Part shown: positions 49,080 through 57,117 of the stretch, in pieces
How positions within the stretch are numbered: the first letter of the stretch is position 1
Layout: every line of letters starts with the position of its first letter
IMG/VR virus record: IMGVR_UViG_3300021197_001654
Span: 1-64,000 of that record
DNA from: a virus
DNA length: 64,000 nt
Reading direction: 5' to 3' (one strand)
The notes under the pieces: model-generated
Database searches by the model: none
Told to the model about the DNA's origin: nothing
Seen by the model: the letters and a program-made list of their open reading frames with translations, nothing else
Program-made: the position numbers and the translations under genes

Positions 49080-49580
49080 ATGCCCACAAACATCTACAAA
49101 GTCACCATCGAAGCAATCATGTTCGCCGACACAGACCCAACCAACGGCGACGCCGACGCACTGCTCACGGACCTGCTGACCAGCCCCAGCCGTATCATGA
49201 ACGTCTCAAGCAAACGATACGTCGAAGCGACCAGCACCAACGAAGACGACTGGACCAAACACTCAGTTGAACCAGCACCGACACCTATCGAAGGTCCCCC
49301 ACCCGGAACACTCAAGACGACCGGATCGCCGAGACCACATAGCACCCGACCACACCAACTCGAAGCACGCAAAGCTGCAAACGGCAAATGGAGCAACGTA
49401 CATACATACGCCTACTTCAGCAACGACTACATCGCAAAGGGCCTACTAATGGGACGCGAAGCAAGAGTCTGCCACGGACGACGCTGCGTATGGCTCACGA
49501 TCGACGAGTCCAAAAAGGTCAGCGCCCAAATCAAAGCGTACACCCGTGAACGCGCAGTTGCGCGGAAGGCACAACTATGA
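49080..49580 (+). CDS. 166-residue protein, unknown
   Basis: An N-terminal beta segment (NIYKVTIEAIMFADTDPTNG), a Pro/Ser/Thr-rich linker, and a basic C-terminal domain (GREARVCHGRRCVWLTIDES). No enzyme motif. Coupled to the following gene through ATGA. Confidence 0.55.
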   Translation: MPTNIYKVTIEAIMFADTDPTNGDADALLTDLLTSPSRIMNVSSKRYVEATSTNEDDWTKHSVEPAPTPIEGPPPGTLKTTGSPRPHSTRPHQLEARKAANGKWSNVHTYAYFSNDYIAKGLLMGREARVCHGRRCVWLTIDESKKVSAQIKAYTRERAVARKAQL

Positions 49581-50257
49581 AACCAACTATCCTATGGGTC
49601 GGACAATCTAAAAACAGCAAAACCGGCAACATCCCCCAAGGTTACGTCGGCGCGACACGAGAGGAAACACGCAAGTCATGCGAAGGCTGCCCAATGTTAG
49701 GCAACGGCTGTTACCACTGGCAAGGGCTGCCCCGCGCAGCCCAGGCCGGAATGCAACGCGCATACAAAAACAAACCCGAACGTTACAGTCTTGCCCATGC
49801 ACTCGACAACTCCAGCCGTATGGCACGCTACGGCCGCGGCGCAGTCGGCGGTGACCCATGGGTATTCGACCGTGACACAGTCATCGGATGGACAGACCAA
49901 GCGAAGGCCAAGGGCCTCAAAGGCATACTACTCTACACCCACTTTGCCGCCGACAAAGGAGCACACCTCAAAGGATTAGCGCTGGCATCAGTCCACACAC
50001 CCGCCGAAGCCGACGACCGCATTCGAGAGGGCTGGCGTGCAGCAATGGTCGCACCGTACAAAACAAAGGACAGCAAACGACAAAGACTAAAGGACGTACC
50101 CGTATGGAACGGCGAAACAATAACCACACCTGACGGTCACAAAGGCATCGTGTGCCCCGCTCAGCATAAACAAGTAGACTGTAACTCATGCGGTCTATGC
50201 GACGCACAACGCACAGGCGGCAAAGACGCACCACTAATCATCTTCCTTCAGCACTAA
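49577..50257 (+). CDS. Cysteine-rich Gp88-like conserved protein
   Basis: 226 residues. SCEGCPMLGNGCYHW at about 33-47 gives three cysteines; RYGRGAVGGDPWVFDRDT lies mid-protein; IVCPAQ, DCNSCGLC at the end give four to five more. This arrangement matches a conserved phage/actinophage-type protein family (Gp88/DUF7227-like). The cysteine clusters suggest an iron-sulfur or zinc centre. Function not known. Confidence 0.65.
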   Translation: MKPTILWVGQSKNSKTGNIPQGYVGATREETRKSCEGCPMLGNGCYHWQGLPRAAQAGMQRAYKNKPERYSLAHALDNSSRMARYGRGAVGGDPWVFDRDTVIGWTDQAKAKGLKGILLYTHFAADKGAHLKGLALASVHTPAEADDRIREGWRAAMVAPYKTKDSKRQRLKDVPVWNGETITTPDGHKGIVCPAQHKQVDCNSCGLCDAQRTGGKDAPLIIFLQH

Positions 50258-50263
50258 GGACCA

Positions 50264-50437
50264 ATGGACACACCGACCAACGACGCCGTCGTACCGATCA
50301 CACCCACCGACCTGGAGACAATTATCGCAATCATCCCACACCTACTCAAATCCGACGAAGCCGGCCCCGCATTCTTCATCGCCACAGAAGAATGGCAGAC
50401 CAAACACAACTACTCCGAGACCGTATCCGATGTATGA
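50264..50437 (+). CDS. 57-residue protein, unknown
   Basis: ATG at 50264, AAGGACC upstream. Starts MDTPTNDAVVPITPTDLE; helical after residue 18. No motif. Overlaps the next small gene by eight bases. Confidence 0.45.
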   Translation: MDTPTNDAVVPITPTDLETIIAIIPHLLKSDEAGPAFFIATEEWQTKHNYSETVSDV

Positions 50438-50519
50438 CGTCTACGACATCATCTTCACCTTCTTCTGGCTCTTCGCATTCTGGCACGGCTTAGCCGCTTG
50501 TGCCCAGCTAGCCTCATAA
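50430..50519 (+). CDS. 29-residue membrane peptide
   Basis: MYDVYDIIFTFFWLFAFWHG: one aromatic transmembrane helix with Cys near the end. Coupled to the previous gene by overlap. Small membrane peptide of unknown role. Confidence 0.45.
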   Translation: MYDVYDIIFTFFWLFAFWHGLAACAQLAS

Positions 50520-50532
50520 ACACAGGACAACC

Positions 50533-50760
50533 ATGGACACCGACCGCAAAACCCTTCTCGAAGCAGCACACGAAACGTATCACATCACAACGAAACTGCA
50601 CCGCGTAGTCGCTGAAGACATCACAGAAAAAATAAACCGTGGACACGAAAATCCACAACTGCTCGCACAATTGATCGCGGCACACACCCACCAGACAACG
50701 GAACTAAACAAAATGTTGTACACAATCACAAACATCGAAGACAACTGGAGCAACGTATGA
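50533..50760 (+). CDS. Small helical protein, unknown
   Basis: 75 residues, helical, His/Glu-rich (LEAAHETYHITTKLHRVVAE). CAGGACAACC upstream. Last gene of the rightward block before the convergent terminator region. Confidence 0.5.
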   Translation: MDTDRKTLLEAAHETYHITTKLHRVVAEDITEKINRGHENPQLLAQLIAAHTHQTTELNKMLYTITNIEDNWSNV

Positions 50761-50897
50761 CAAACACCGGCCCTCCTGGCCATTGTTGAACCCCTAAGCG
50801 AACCATAATCAACATCGGGGCCACAAGTGTGTCGTAATTTACGGCATCGAAGGACGTACGCATCGGAGTCGCTCTAAATCCAGCGCGCGCCACCAGT

Positions 50898-50926
50898 TTG
50901 ACACACTACATGTAGTAGGGTTAACC
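50898..50926 (+). promoter_or_regulatory. TTGACA promoter candidate with palindromic spacer
   Basis: Consensus -35 TTGACA (50898-50903), 17-base spacer, TTAACC (50921-50926). The spacer contains the perfect palindrome ACTACATGTAGT (50905-50916), a possible operator. It points rightward into a terminator 40 bases further on. Confidence 0.4.
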
Positions 50927-50931
50927 TTGAC

Positions 50932-51000
50932 GGGACCACCCAGGTCAGTCCGAACAAAAGCTCGCGCCCGGTCAGGACCTCTCCTCTGATCGGGCGCACT
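50932..51000 (+). ncRNA. Possible short RNA ending in the convergent terminator
   Basis: If the promoter at 50898 is real, the transcript would be about 65-70 bases and end in the 50964-50997 hairpin. No open frame inside. It could also just be insulation between operons. Confidence 0.2.
50964..50997. terminator. Strong convergent terminator hairpin
   Basis: GCGCCCGGTCAG pairs with CTGATCGGGCGC (one G-T) around a ten-base loop, followed by ACTTTATT. Ends rightward transcription and probably that of the leftward gene ending at 51001. Confidence 0.75.
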
Positions 51001-51315
51001 TTATTCGAGTTCGTGGGGGTCGCCGTAAGAACCGTCGTCGGACTCGTCCTCTGAATGGCCTTCGTCACCGTCCATCTCACCGTCACCGATGAGACCCATG
51101 ATGTGATCAGCCTGCGCCTTGTGCATCTTCGAAGCCTTCTGCAACTCCTCAGCGATCTTACGCAGCGCCTTGTCCGGATCTGACCCATACTCTGAGTCTT
51201 CGCGCACCATCTTCTTCTTAGCGTCCAAGAACGAATCACCGCCAAAGTCAGCGCAGTCAGGTCCCATCGCTTCTTTCTTGGCGACGATCAATAGTTTAGG
51301 TCCGCTTCCGTGCAT
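51001..51315 (-). CDS. Small acidic protein, unknown
   Basis: 104 residues. N-terminal half KLLIVAKKEAMGPDCADFGG, then a helix (RKIAEELQKASKMHKAQADH) and an acidic Asp/Glu/Gly tail. No family recognised. Last gene of the replication block as transcribed. Confidence 0.55.
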   Translation of the reverse strand: MHGSGPKLLIVAKKEAMGPDCADFGGDSFLDAKKKMVREDSEYGSDPDKALRKIAEELQKASKMHKAQADHIMGLIGDGEMDGDEGHSEDESDDGSYGDPHELE

Positions 51316-51332
51316 GATATTTTCCGTCCTTC

Positions 51333-51878
51333 TTAAGATCCGACAACCGCGCCGCCGGCAACGATACGAGCGAGACGCTCATCAAAGTCTACATCAACCG
51401 TAACGCCTACTCGAGTGTCTGACGATTCGGACTGCGGTGTAATTCCGCATCTATCCAGTATCGCTTCCGATGCCTTGACACGATCTCTCGGCTGAGCGCC
51501 TACGTCTGTTGCAACCTCCAGGAGCGCACTGAGCGCTGCGGTAGCAGCCTCCTGCAAACCCTGACCTAATGCATCTTTCCGGCGTTCGGCCCCGCTCTCG
51601 ATAGCCTCAACGAACTCGGGCTCTTTAGACCAGCCCCACACTGTGGTCGGCCGTATACCAAGTCGTCGGGCTGCCGTAGAAACTGTGTATCCGGCTACCA
51701 ACAACTGCTTTGCCACATCCCGCATCTCATCGTTGTCACTAAACCGAGCTTGCTCGGCGAGCATAGCCACGATCTCTGCTTCTCCGACTGGAACCACAGT
51801 GCGTGGTACGACTTGTAGCCCCTCGACCGAAGGCAGAGTTGGTTGCGGTGCGTCTACTTCATCTTCCATAGACAACAT
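51333..51878 (-). CDS. HTH protein, possible small terminase subunit
   Basis: 181 residues. Residues about 50-85 form a homeodomain-like helix-turn-helix (AKQLLVAGYTVSTAARRLGI, RPTTVWGWSKEPEF). A long helix (ERRKDALGQGLQEAATAALS) and PRDRVKASEAILDRCGI follow, a layout seen in small terminase and related HTH proteins. It lies 25 kb from the large terminase gene, so the terminase role is only a suggestion; a transcription or replication regulator is the alternative. Start could be 51878 or the ATG nine bases later. Confidence 0.6.
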   Translation of the reverse strand: MLSMEDEVDAPQPTLPSVEGLQVVPRTVVPVGEAEIVAMLAEQARFSDNDEMRDVAKQLLVAGYTVSTAARRLGIRPTTVWGWSKEPEFVEAIESGAERRKDALGQGLQEAATAALSALLEVATDVGAQPRDRVKASEAILDRCGITPQSESSDTRVGVTVDVDFDERLARIVAGGAVVGS

Positions 51879-51929
51879 CTTACCCCACCAAATAAAACCT
51901 CACAACAAACGAGGCGCAGGACGAAGGCA

Positions 51930-54062
51930 TCACGCCTCCGATTCTATCGCCATATCTGCTGCGTGCCTGTCGATGCAGTAACATCGTGTCGGCTGACCAT
52001 CGACGCGCACAACGCGGCTTCGAGCCTTCTGTATTCCACCGCTACGCTTCAGCCACTCCCGGTCTTTCCAGCGCGTGATAATCTCATCGGGCTCGTGTCC
52101 AAGCTCACGCATTAGATTATTAAAAGCAGTAGTCGTTACTGCAATCTGATCCCAATCGTTCTTCTGGTCCCATGAGCCGACCCATCCCTGCGAAGGCGAT
52201 TTAGTATTGCCCTCGCGGTCACGCTCTGCACGACCCCAAAACCTTTTCTGGTTCGACGCACACCAAGTCAAGAAATCTTGCAGTGCTGACAACGGTCGGT
52301 CAGCGTCTACGCCAGCCTGCTCCTGCGACTCAAGTAAGCAGGTGAATGGGTCAACCGTAGGGTGAGGCACACCCAAACTATGTACGATGCTAGCAGATAC
52401 TTCGAGTACAGCCAGATGCCCCGCATGTCTCCGAGCCACCGCAGACTTGGCCAGGTCGGAGTATTTCTGACGCGCCACCTGAAAGACTCCTCGGATGTCG
52501 TCATGTCTTTCCCGGTTGGCCACCAGGTACTGAACTACGCGTCGGCCGAGATGTCCGTAAGTCTTCGCCAGCAGCGCCTGTGAGTCTTCGCTCGCCGCTG
52601 AACCCACTACAATGTCGTCTCCCAGCGGCTTACCCTTGAGCGACAGAACACGCGCACGAGTACCAGCATCCTGCGAGAATGATGTAGCCGCACCTTCTCC
52701 ACTACTTACAAGAATCGAACGCCAGGACTCAGTATGGCGCGTACCTTCGACGGAGCCGCGACCCCTACCTTGACCCTGACAGAAGTCATAGATGACGTCA
52801 CGGACGATCCTCGTGTGCCTAGCGCGCTTGGTTTCGTCTAGGATCAAAGGCAGGTTCTTAAGGAATCCACTTGTACGCTCAATCCAAACCTTAGTGGCGT
52901 CCCAAGAATACATGGCTGTCGGGTATGACTCTGCGGGACGACCCCAGACGGCAGCCGCAAAGCGAAGAGCCGTAGTCTTACCACCGCTAGTCTCCCCGCT
53001 GAAGTCTAAAACAAAGCCCGGAACACGGAGCACTTCGAGTAACGGAGCCGCAGCGCTCGCGTATGTCGCGACGAACATGTAAGGAAAGTCCTCGACTAAA
53101 CGCATAGCGTCAAGCCATTCGTTCCAAGTTCCCTTAGCAACCCATCCACCCGACAAAGTCTCAAGACCTGACGGAGGCGTAAGCGCAAAGTCTGTGTCGG
53201 AATCATCCCCAGACGAATAGTACATGTCTGGTAGGAGAAACCCACCATCGGGCTGCCATCCCATCGAGGAAGCTGACTGCACTACAGGAAACCTGTGCGC
53301 ATTCTCAGCGTCGAACTCAGATAAATACGACACCATGTGCAATGTATTGTTCGTACTGACCGGCGCGTCTAAGTTTGAAAGCGTAATGATCTTTGATGTG
53401 TCGACGATAGTTCGTCTGTTGACGACTCGTGACCGCCACCCACTGGCTCCACGCCAGACAAGCAGTCGCTTAGCGTCGCCACTGACCACATCTATTGTTC
53501 GACCCGCGATAAAGATCGGCGCAAGAGCGATACGTGTCCGCGATATAGTTCCGTCGGGCTGAGCCGCAAGCCTGTATACGCCGTTAAAGTCAATCTCAAA
53601 CCCGCGAGGAGTCCTAAGACTTCCAAGCACTTGCCGGGTAACAATTGATGGCGGCGGCGAACCTTCACCCAACATAGTCTCGAGGCTAGGTAATTCGCCA
53701 AGCTGCTCTTCAATCTCGGCCAAGATAGCGTCGGAACGACGACGTCGCATATCGTTTGCGAGGTTCTGTATCGTCCTACGCAACTGACGTGCGCGCTGAA
53801 CCTGTCGCGGAATCATCTCGATAAGCGCAAGGTTTGTGTTTAGTCGGACCTCGTCTTGCAACCAAGCTTCCGCCAAGTCGCTAATGGTCTCGGGGTCATG
53901 CATGGAATCCCACGCAGCCCTATGTTCTGGGCGTCCCCCCTCTCGTAGCCGACCAACGAGTCGGTTAATTACTTCTACTGCGCGATCAACGACAGAGACT
54001 TCATCCGCGTCTCTGCTTTGGCCACCGGGGCTCTCCATCCCCACCGTGCCATCTGCTTCCAT
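51930..54062 (-). CDS. DUF927-type DNA helicase/primase-associated ATPase
   Basis: About 710 residues, preferably from the ATG at 54062 (AGGTGG upstream). A long helical N-terminal region is followed by an ATPase core with a canonical P-loop FSGETSGGKTTALRFAAAVW around residue 356-372 and Walker B LPLILDET near 405-410. FCQGQGRGRGS and LVSSGE follow. The order matches DUF927 superfamily helicases that act in phage and plasmid replication. It would unwind DNA for the family A polymerase in the same operon. No separate primase gene is visible. Confidence 0.85.
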   Translation of the reverse strand: MEADGTVGMESPGGQSRDADEVSVVDRAVEVINRLVGRLREGGRPEHRAAWDSMHDPETISDLAEAWLQDEVRLNTNLALIEMIPRQVQRARQLRRTIQNLANDMRRRRSDAILAEIEEQLGELPSLETMLGEGSPPPSIVTRQVLGSLRTPRGFEIDFNGVYRLAAQPDGTISRTRIALAPIFIAGRTIDVVSGDAKRLLVWRGASGWRSRVVNRRTIVDTSKIITLSNLDAPVSTNNTLHMVSYLSEFDAENAHRFPVVQSASSMGWQPDGGFLLPDMYYSSGDDSDTDFALTPPSGLETLSGGWVAKGTWNEWLDAMRLVEDFPYMFVATYASAAAPLLEVLRVPGFVLDFSGETSGGKTTALRFAAAVWGRPAESYPTAMYSWDATKVWIERTSGFLKNLPLILDETKRARHTRIVRDVIYDFCQGQGRGRGSVEGTRHTESWRSILVSSGEGAATSFSQDAGTRARVLSLKGKPLGDDIVVGSAASEDSQALLAKTYGHLGRRVVQYLVANRERHDDIRGVFQVARQKYSDLAKSAVARRHAGHLAVLEVSASIVHSLGVPHPTVDPFTCLLESQEQAGVDADRPLSALQDFLTWCASNQKRFWGRAERDREGNTKSPSQGWVGSWDQKNDWDQIAVTTTAFNNLMRELGHEPDEIITRWKDREWLKRSGGIQKARSRVVRVDGQPTRCYCIDRHAADMAIESEA

Positions 54063-54097
54063 CTGAACCACCTAGTTACTTACAATTTCAACCCAAA

Positions 54098-54123
54098 CAA
54101 AAACCGACCACCCGAAGACGGGT
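54098..54123 (-). terminator. Hairpin with T-tract upstream of the helicase gene
   Basis: ACCCG (54110-54114) pairs with CGGGT (54119-54123) around a four-base loop. On the minus strand GGTCGGTTTTTG follows. It may cut read-through from the Rad50-like gene or the antisense of the embedded gene. Confidence 0.45.
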
Positions 54124-54206
54124 AATCTCAGACGAGCGTACTCGACCGGTCCAACCAGACTATCGAGTTGACGCACCCCGTGTCAAACCACGATTCGCTA
54201 CATCCT

Positions 54207-54214
54207 GTTATACT
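54207..54214 (+). promoter_or_regulatory. Extended -10 promoter candidate
   Basis: TGTTATACT carries the extended -10 TGN plus TATACT (54209-54214), 26 bases before the plus-strand ATG at 54240. No matching -35 at 17 bases. A separate promoter is expected because the gene is alone on this strand. Confidence 0.45.
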
Positions 54215-54239
54215 TACCTGAACGGCAATAGGAGGACTC

Positions 54240-54593
54240 ATGCCAACACCGAAAAAGACTGCGTCATCTAAACCTGCCGCAAAAAAGAAAGCCCCTGCAA
54301 AGAAGAAGGCCCCCGCAAAGAAGGCAGCACCAAAGAAGGTCGCTGCTGCTAAGCCTACACCTAAGCCGGCACCGAAACCTGCACCCCCACCACCAAAGCA
54401 TCGCTCGGTATGGATACGGACAAACGCAGGCGAAAAGACGTTTAACTTCGTAGGCGATAATGATTTTAACGCTGCGATGAAGATCATCAATTTTGCTCCG
54501 AGTAAGTCGCAAGGGTTCCGCCGACCACCAATTTACAGTGTCGACGGATACCAGTTTCAGTTTGTGTATCAATGTGTTGTGACTGAGCACTAA
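54240..54593 (+). CDS. Histone-H1-like Lys/Ala/Pro-rich protein with C-terminal domain
   Basis: 117 residues. The N-terminal 55 consist of Lys, Ala and Pro repeats (KKKAPAKKKAPAKKAAPKK), as in histone-H1 tails and bacterial H1-like proteins. The rest (SVWIRTNAGEKTFNFVGDND; YSVDGYQFQFVYQC) is a small compact domain that I do not recognise. Likely binds DNA. It is the only plus-strand gene within the replication block, with a strong ribosome site (TAGGAGGACTC) and its own promoter candidate. Expression could thus be independent of the operon. Confidence 0.7.
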   Translation: MPTPKKTASSKPAAKKKAPAKKKAPAKKAAPKKVAAAKPTPKPAPKPAPPPPKHRSVWIRTNAGEKTFNFVGDNDFNAAMKIINFAPSKSQGFRRPPIYSVDGYQFQFVYQCVVTEH

Positions 54594-54614
54594 GCGCACC
54601 CAGCCACATCACTG

Positions 54615-56621
54615 CTACGGAGCCGGCGGAAGATTAATCGGGACAACGTTGTCTGCCTTCACGACCTTAAAGCTACCATCAGGTAGTATCTCGGTGAGTG
54701 AGGGGTCAAGGTTGTTCTCGATTAGATGCGCCGCTGTCTCTTTAGTCATCGTAAGAATATCGACCATGAGAAACCCGCGCTCCTCCAACTTCTTAGCTGA
54801 CCGGCTGATAACACTGAGCCCACCATCGTTACGTACCTTCTTGCGGGCAGGCTTCTTTTCCTGTGGCTCGGGTACTGCAACGTCCTCGACGACCTTCTCG
54901 CCTTCGACCCAGGTCTTGCTGACCTCGTCCATGTCAATGATAGTCCACCCCTTTGGCGGACGACCCATCGGACGAACGGTGCTCGCGATAACAACTTGAC
55001 CCTCAAAGCTGAGAAACCCACGCATGACGGCAGACAGAGTGCGTGTGTCCCACGCCCGGTCATACGGAATCAGAATCGCAGGGTCAGACTTACTCATCTT
55101 AGCGGTGACGGCCATACTTACAGCAACGATTACTGTGGCCCACTCGGCACCAGACAAGGCGCAGTGTAGCCTACCGTTACGCTCGAACCCCATGCGGAAT
55201 ACCTCTCGGTCGCCATCCATGAGTTCAATCTTAAAGGTCCACTGCTCCGGCAAAAACTTCTGTACTTGCGAGGTAAACTTGAGAGCTTGGACTGAGAGTA
55301 GGTGACCCACAGCTTTCTCACACGCAATCCTCAAGTCCTTGTAAGTACTCTGGTCTTCCCGAAAGTTCTGGATTCTTGATTGGGCATTAGTCAAATCGGA
55401 CCAGCGGTCACGAACGACTTCCATCTTACCTAAGGCGTCCATAGCAACACCCAGTCTCGCTTGTGCGTCGTCGACGGGAATCGCTCGACCATCTTTGGCC
55501 CTCACCTCGGTCGCCTCAACAGAAGCGATCTCTACCTCAACAGCACTCAAGTTCTTCTGAGCACTATCAATACGCCCCTGCATGTCGTTGATGCGGCCAC
55601 GGAGTTCGAATGATTGCTGCTCCCACGTAGAGTTGATGTCCTCGTAGTAGGTCTGGCAACTCTTGAGGTGGTCAAGTCCCACAGCGCTGCTGCATACAGG
55701 GCATTGCTCAAGGCTGTGCTCAACAGCAACGTTCACGATTGCGATTGCCTGGTCAACATTAGCGCCCTTCTGAGGCAGATTTAATTCAAGTTCGCGCTTA
55801 GCCGAAGTCGAAGTCACCTTCATGTCTTCCCACGCGTGTCGCTGCTCAGCTAATCGACGTAGCTTGTCTGACTTCTCGGCTTCCGTCATGCCTGAGTTCG
55901 CCGCTCGAATTGACGCGTCTAGTATCTCTCTCGCTTCGGCGACAGCAAATCGAACCTTCTCGATGTCTTCGTCCGACGGCTGGGCCTCAACGGAGTCACC
56001 GATTGTCCCGATAACAATTTCTGCGCCCTTGATCTCTTTTGCTATCTCCCGGCCACGAGTGTTCGCGTAGTTGAGAATCTCAATGAGAGTTTCAGTCTCG
56101 CTCAAGTTCCGGCCTCGATGCTGTGCAATGTCTTTATACTTGCTGTGCAACTGCGTAGGTAAGCAGGCTAAAACGTCCTCGCGATGGACGTCTTCACTTG
56201 ACCACTGCAAGAATGCTTTTCTTGCTGTCGACGCCGACCCCGAAAGAGCAGCCGCGACTGAACGGTGGACCAAGCTAAGTGCGCCCGGCCCATCATGCTG
56301 AGGCCTCTTGACCTTGCCGTCTTCTCGACGAGCGTTGTAGCTCGCTGTATTGCCATCGCTAAACCGTGCGGTAACTCCAAGCTCGTCTCCTGGTGCAAGG
56401 GTAAGAAGTAAAGCCGCGTCAGATACAATGCTTCGGCCGATAATATCATCGGCAGAGCCCGCAATCGCAAGCTCGATAGCTTGCACGACGGTGCTTTTGT
56501 GGCTTGTGTTTGACCCCACAAGCAAAGTTTTCGGTCCAATGTCGATGCTCCAGGCATCTCCATTAGGTCGAGGTGACTTCAAATTACTATAGACATTCTC
56601 GACGTAAGGTCGCGTGGACAT
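54615..56621 (-). CDS. Rad50/SMC-like ATPase with zinc-hook motif
   Basis: 668 residues. N-terminal P-loop LLVGSNTSHKSTVVQAIELA (36-44; His41 stands where Gly is usual). A coiled-coil core holds a zinc-hook-like CPVC (307-310). LSGAE (489-493) is in the signature position, and AILIPYDRAWD (about 515-525) is where Walker B falls, with Arg522 instead of the catalytic Glu. The plan is that of Rad50/T4 gp46 recombination ATPases, but two catalytic residues are changed. A Mre11-like nuclease is not seen nearby. C-terminal 70 residues are Lys/Pro-rich. GGAGG precedes the ATG. Confidence 0.82.
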   Translation of the reverse strand: MSTRPYVENVYSNLKSPRPNGDAWSIDIGPKTLLVGSNTSHKSTVVQAIELAIAGSADDIIGRSIVSDAALLLTLAPGDELGVTARFSDGNTASYNARREDGKVKRPQHDGPGALSLVHRSVAAALSGSASTARKAFLQWSSEDVHREDVLACLPTQLHSKYKDIAQHRGRNLSETETLIEILNYANTRGREIAKEIKGAEIVIGTIGDSVEAQPSDEDIEKVRFAVAEAREILDASIRAANSGMTEAEKSDKLRRLAEQRHAWEDMKVTSTSAKRELELNLPQKGANVDQAIAIVNVAVEHSLEQCPVCSSAVGLDHLKSCQTYYEDINSTWEQQSFELRGRINDMQGRIDSAQKNLSAVEVEIASVEATEVRAKDGRAIPVDDAQARLGVAMDALGKMEVVRDRWSDLTNAQSRIQNFREDQSTYKDLRIACEKAVGHLLSVQALKFTSQVQKFLPEQWTFKIELMDGDREVFRMGFERNGRLHCALSGAEWATVIVAVSMAVTAKMSKSDPAILIPYDRAWDTRTLSAVMRGFLSFEGQVVIASTVRPMGRPPKGWTIIDMDEVSKTWVEGEKVVEDVAVPEPQEKKPARKKVRNDGGLSVISRSAKKLEERGFLMVDILTMTKETAAHLIENNLDPSLTEILPDGSFKVVKADNVVPINLPPAP

Positions 56622-56654
56622 AAGTCCTCCTGTTGTGATGTTACTCTTGGTCAG

Positions 56655-56681
56655 ACTATAGCAGCCTTACCGGTGTGTCAA
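56655..56681 (-). promoter_or_regulatory. Promoter candidate for the Rad50-like gene
   Basis: On the minus strand TTGACA (56681-56676) and TATAGT (56660-56655), 15 bases apart, straddling the end of the upstream gene. Good boxes but short spacing. Confidence 0.4.
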
Positions 56682-57109
56682 GCGCTAAACTCTAACCGTG
56701 CCCATGAAGCCCAGTTATCTTCAGGCAGCACATGTATCGCCTGTACTTGTTGGAATCTATCTTCGTCAGGGCACCACGAATAAACATGCTTACCCTCAGA
56801 CAAGAAGCCATCTACGATCTGCGCAGTAGCTTTCCCTACAATTATGTCCCCGCACTCTGAGTACGCAGGCACGATAACGCCATGGAACATAGGTGCTCCA
56901 CGATAGTCTTTCCCATGCGGTACGTCTCGGCACCAAGCCTTCCATCCGCCGAGGGCTGCCGACCTGGTGTCGTAGTCATCTCTTCCCGAGACTACTTTAG
57001 TTTCCCAGCCGTCTTGCACTAGAGATCTACCGATCTTGGCGCACCACTGCTCTATCTCCCCTGGATCATCCGCTTTCGAATGCGCCAGGAACCACTTTGA
57101 TTGATTCAT
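56678..57109 (-). CDS. Rossmann-like protein, nucleoside deoxyribosyltransferase/TIR-like candidate
   Basis: 143 residues. It begins KWFLAHSKADDPGEIEQW, a first strand and helix as in TIR or related Rossmannoid proteins, then SGRDDYDTRSAALGGWKAW, HGVIVPAYSECGDIIVGKAT, AQIVDGFLSEGKHVYSW. The GKAT/helix/strand end is reminiscent of nucleoside 2-deoxyribosyltransferase-like or SLOG folds. I cannot decide the family. In a phage beside the polymerase it could adjust nucleotide pools or remove a signalling nucleotide. GGAGAGG upstream. Confidence 0.5.
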   Translation of the reverse strand: MNQSKWFLAHSKADDPGEIEQWCAKIGRSLVQDGWETKVVSGRDDYDTRSAALGGWKAWCRDVPHGKDYRGAPMFHGVIVPAYSECGDIIVGKATAQIVDGFLSEGKHVYSWCPDEDRFQQVQAIHVLPEDNWASWARLEFSA

Positions 57110-57117
57110 ATCCTCTC

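Larger units (their letters stand above)
50761..51000. other. Convergent gap with promoter, palindromes and terminator
   Basis: 240 bases with no gene between the small-gene operon and the leftward replication block. It carries CGTAA-T-TTACG (50833-50843), a TTGACA promoter candidate with a 12-bp palindromic spacer, and a 12-bp-stem terminator. Confidence 0.7.
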
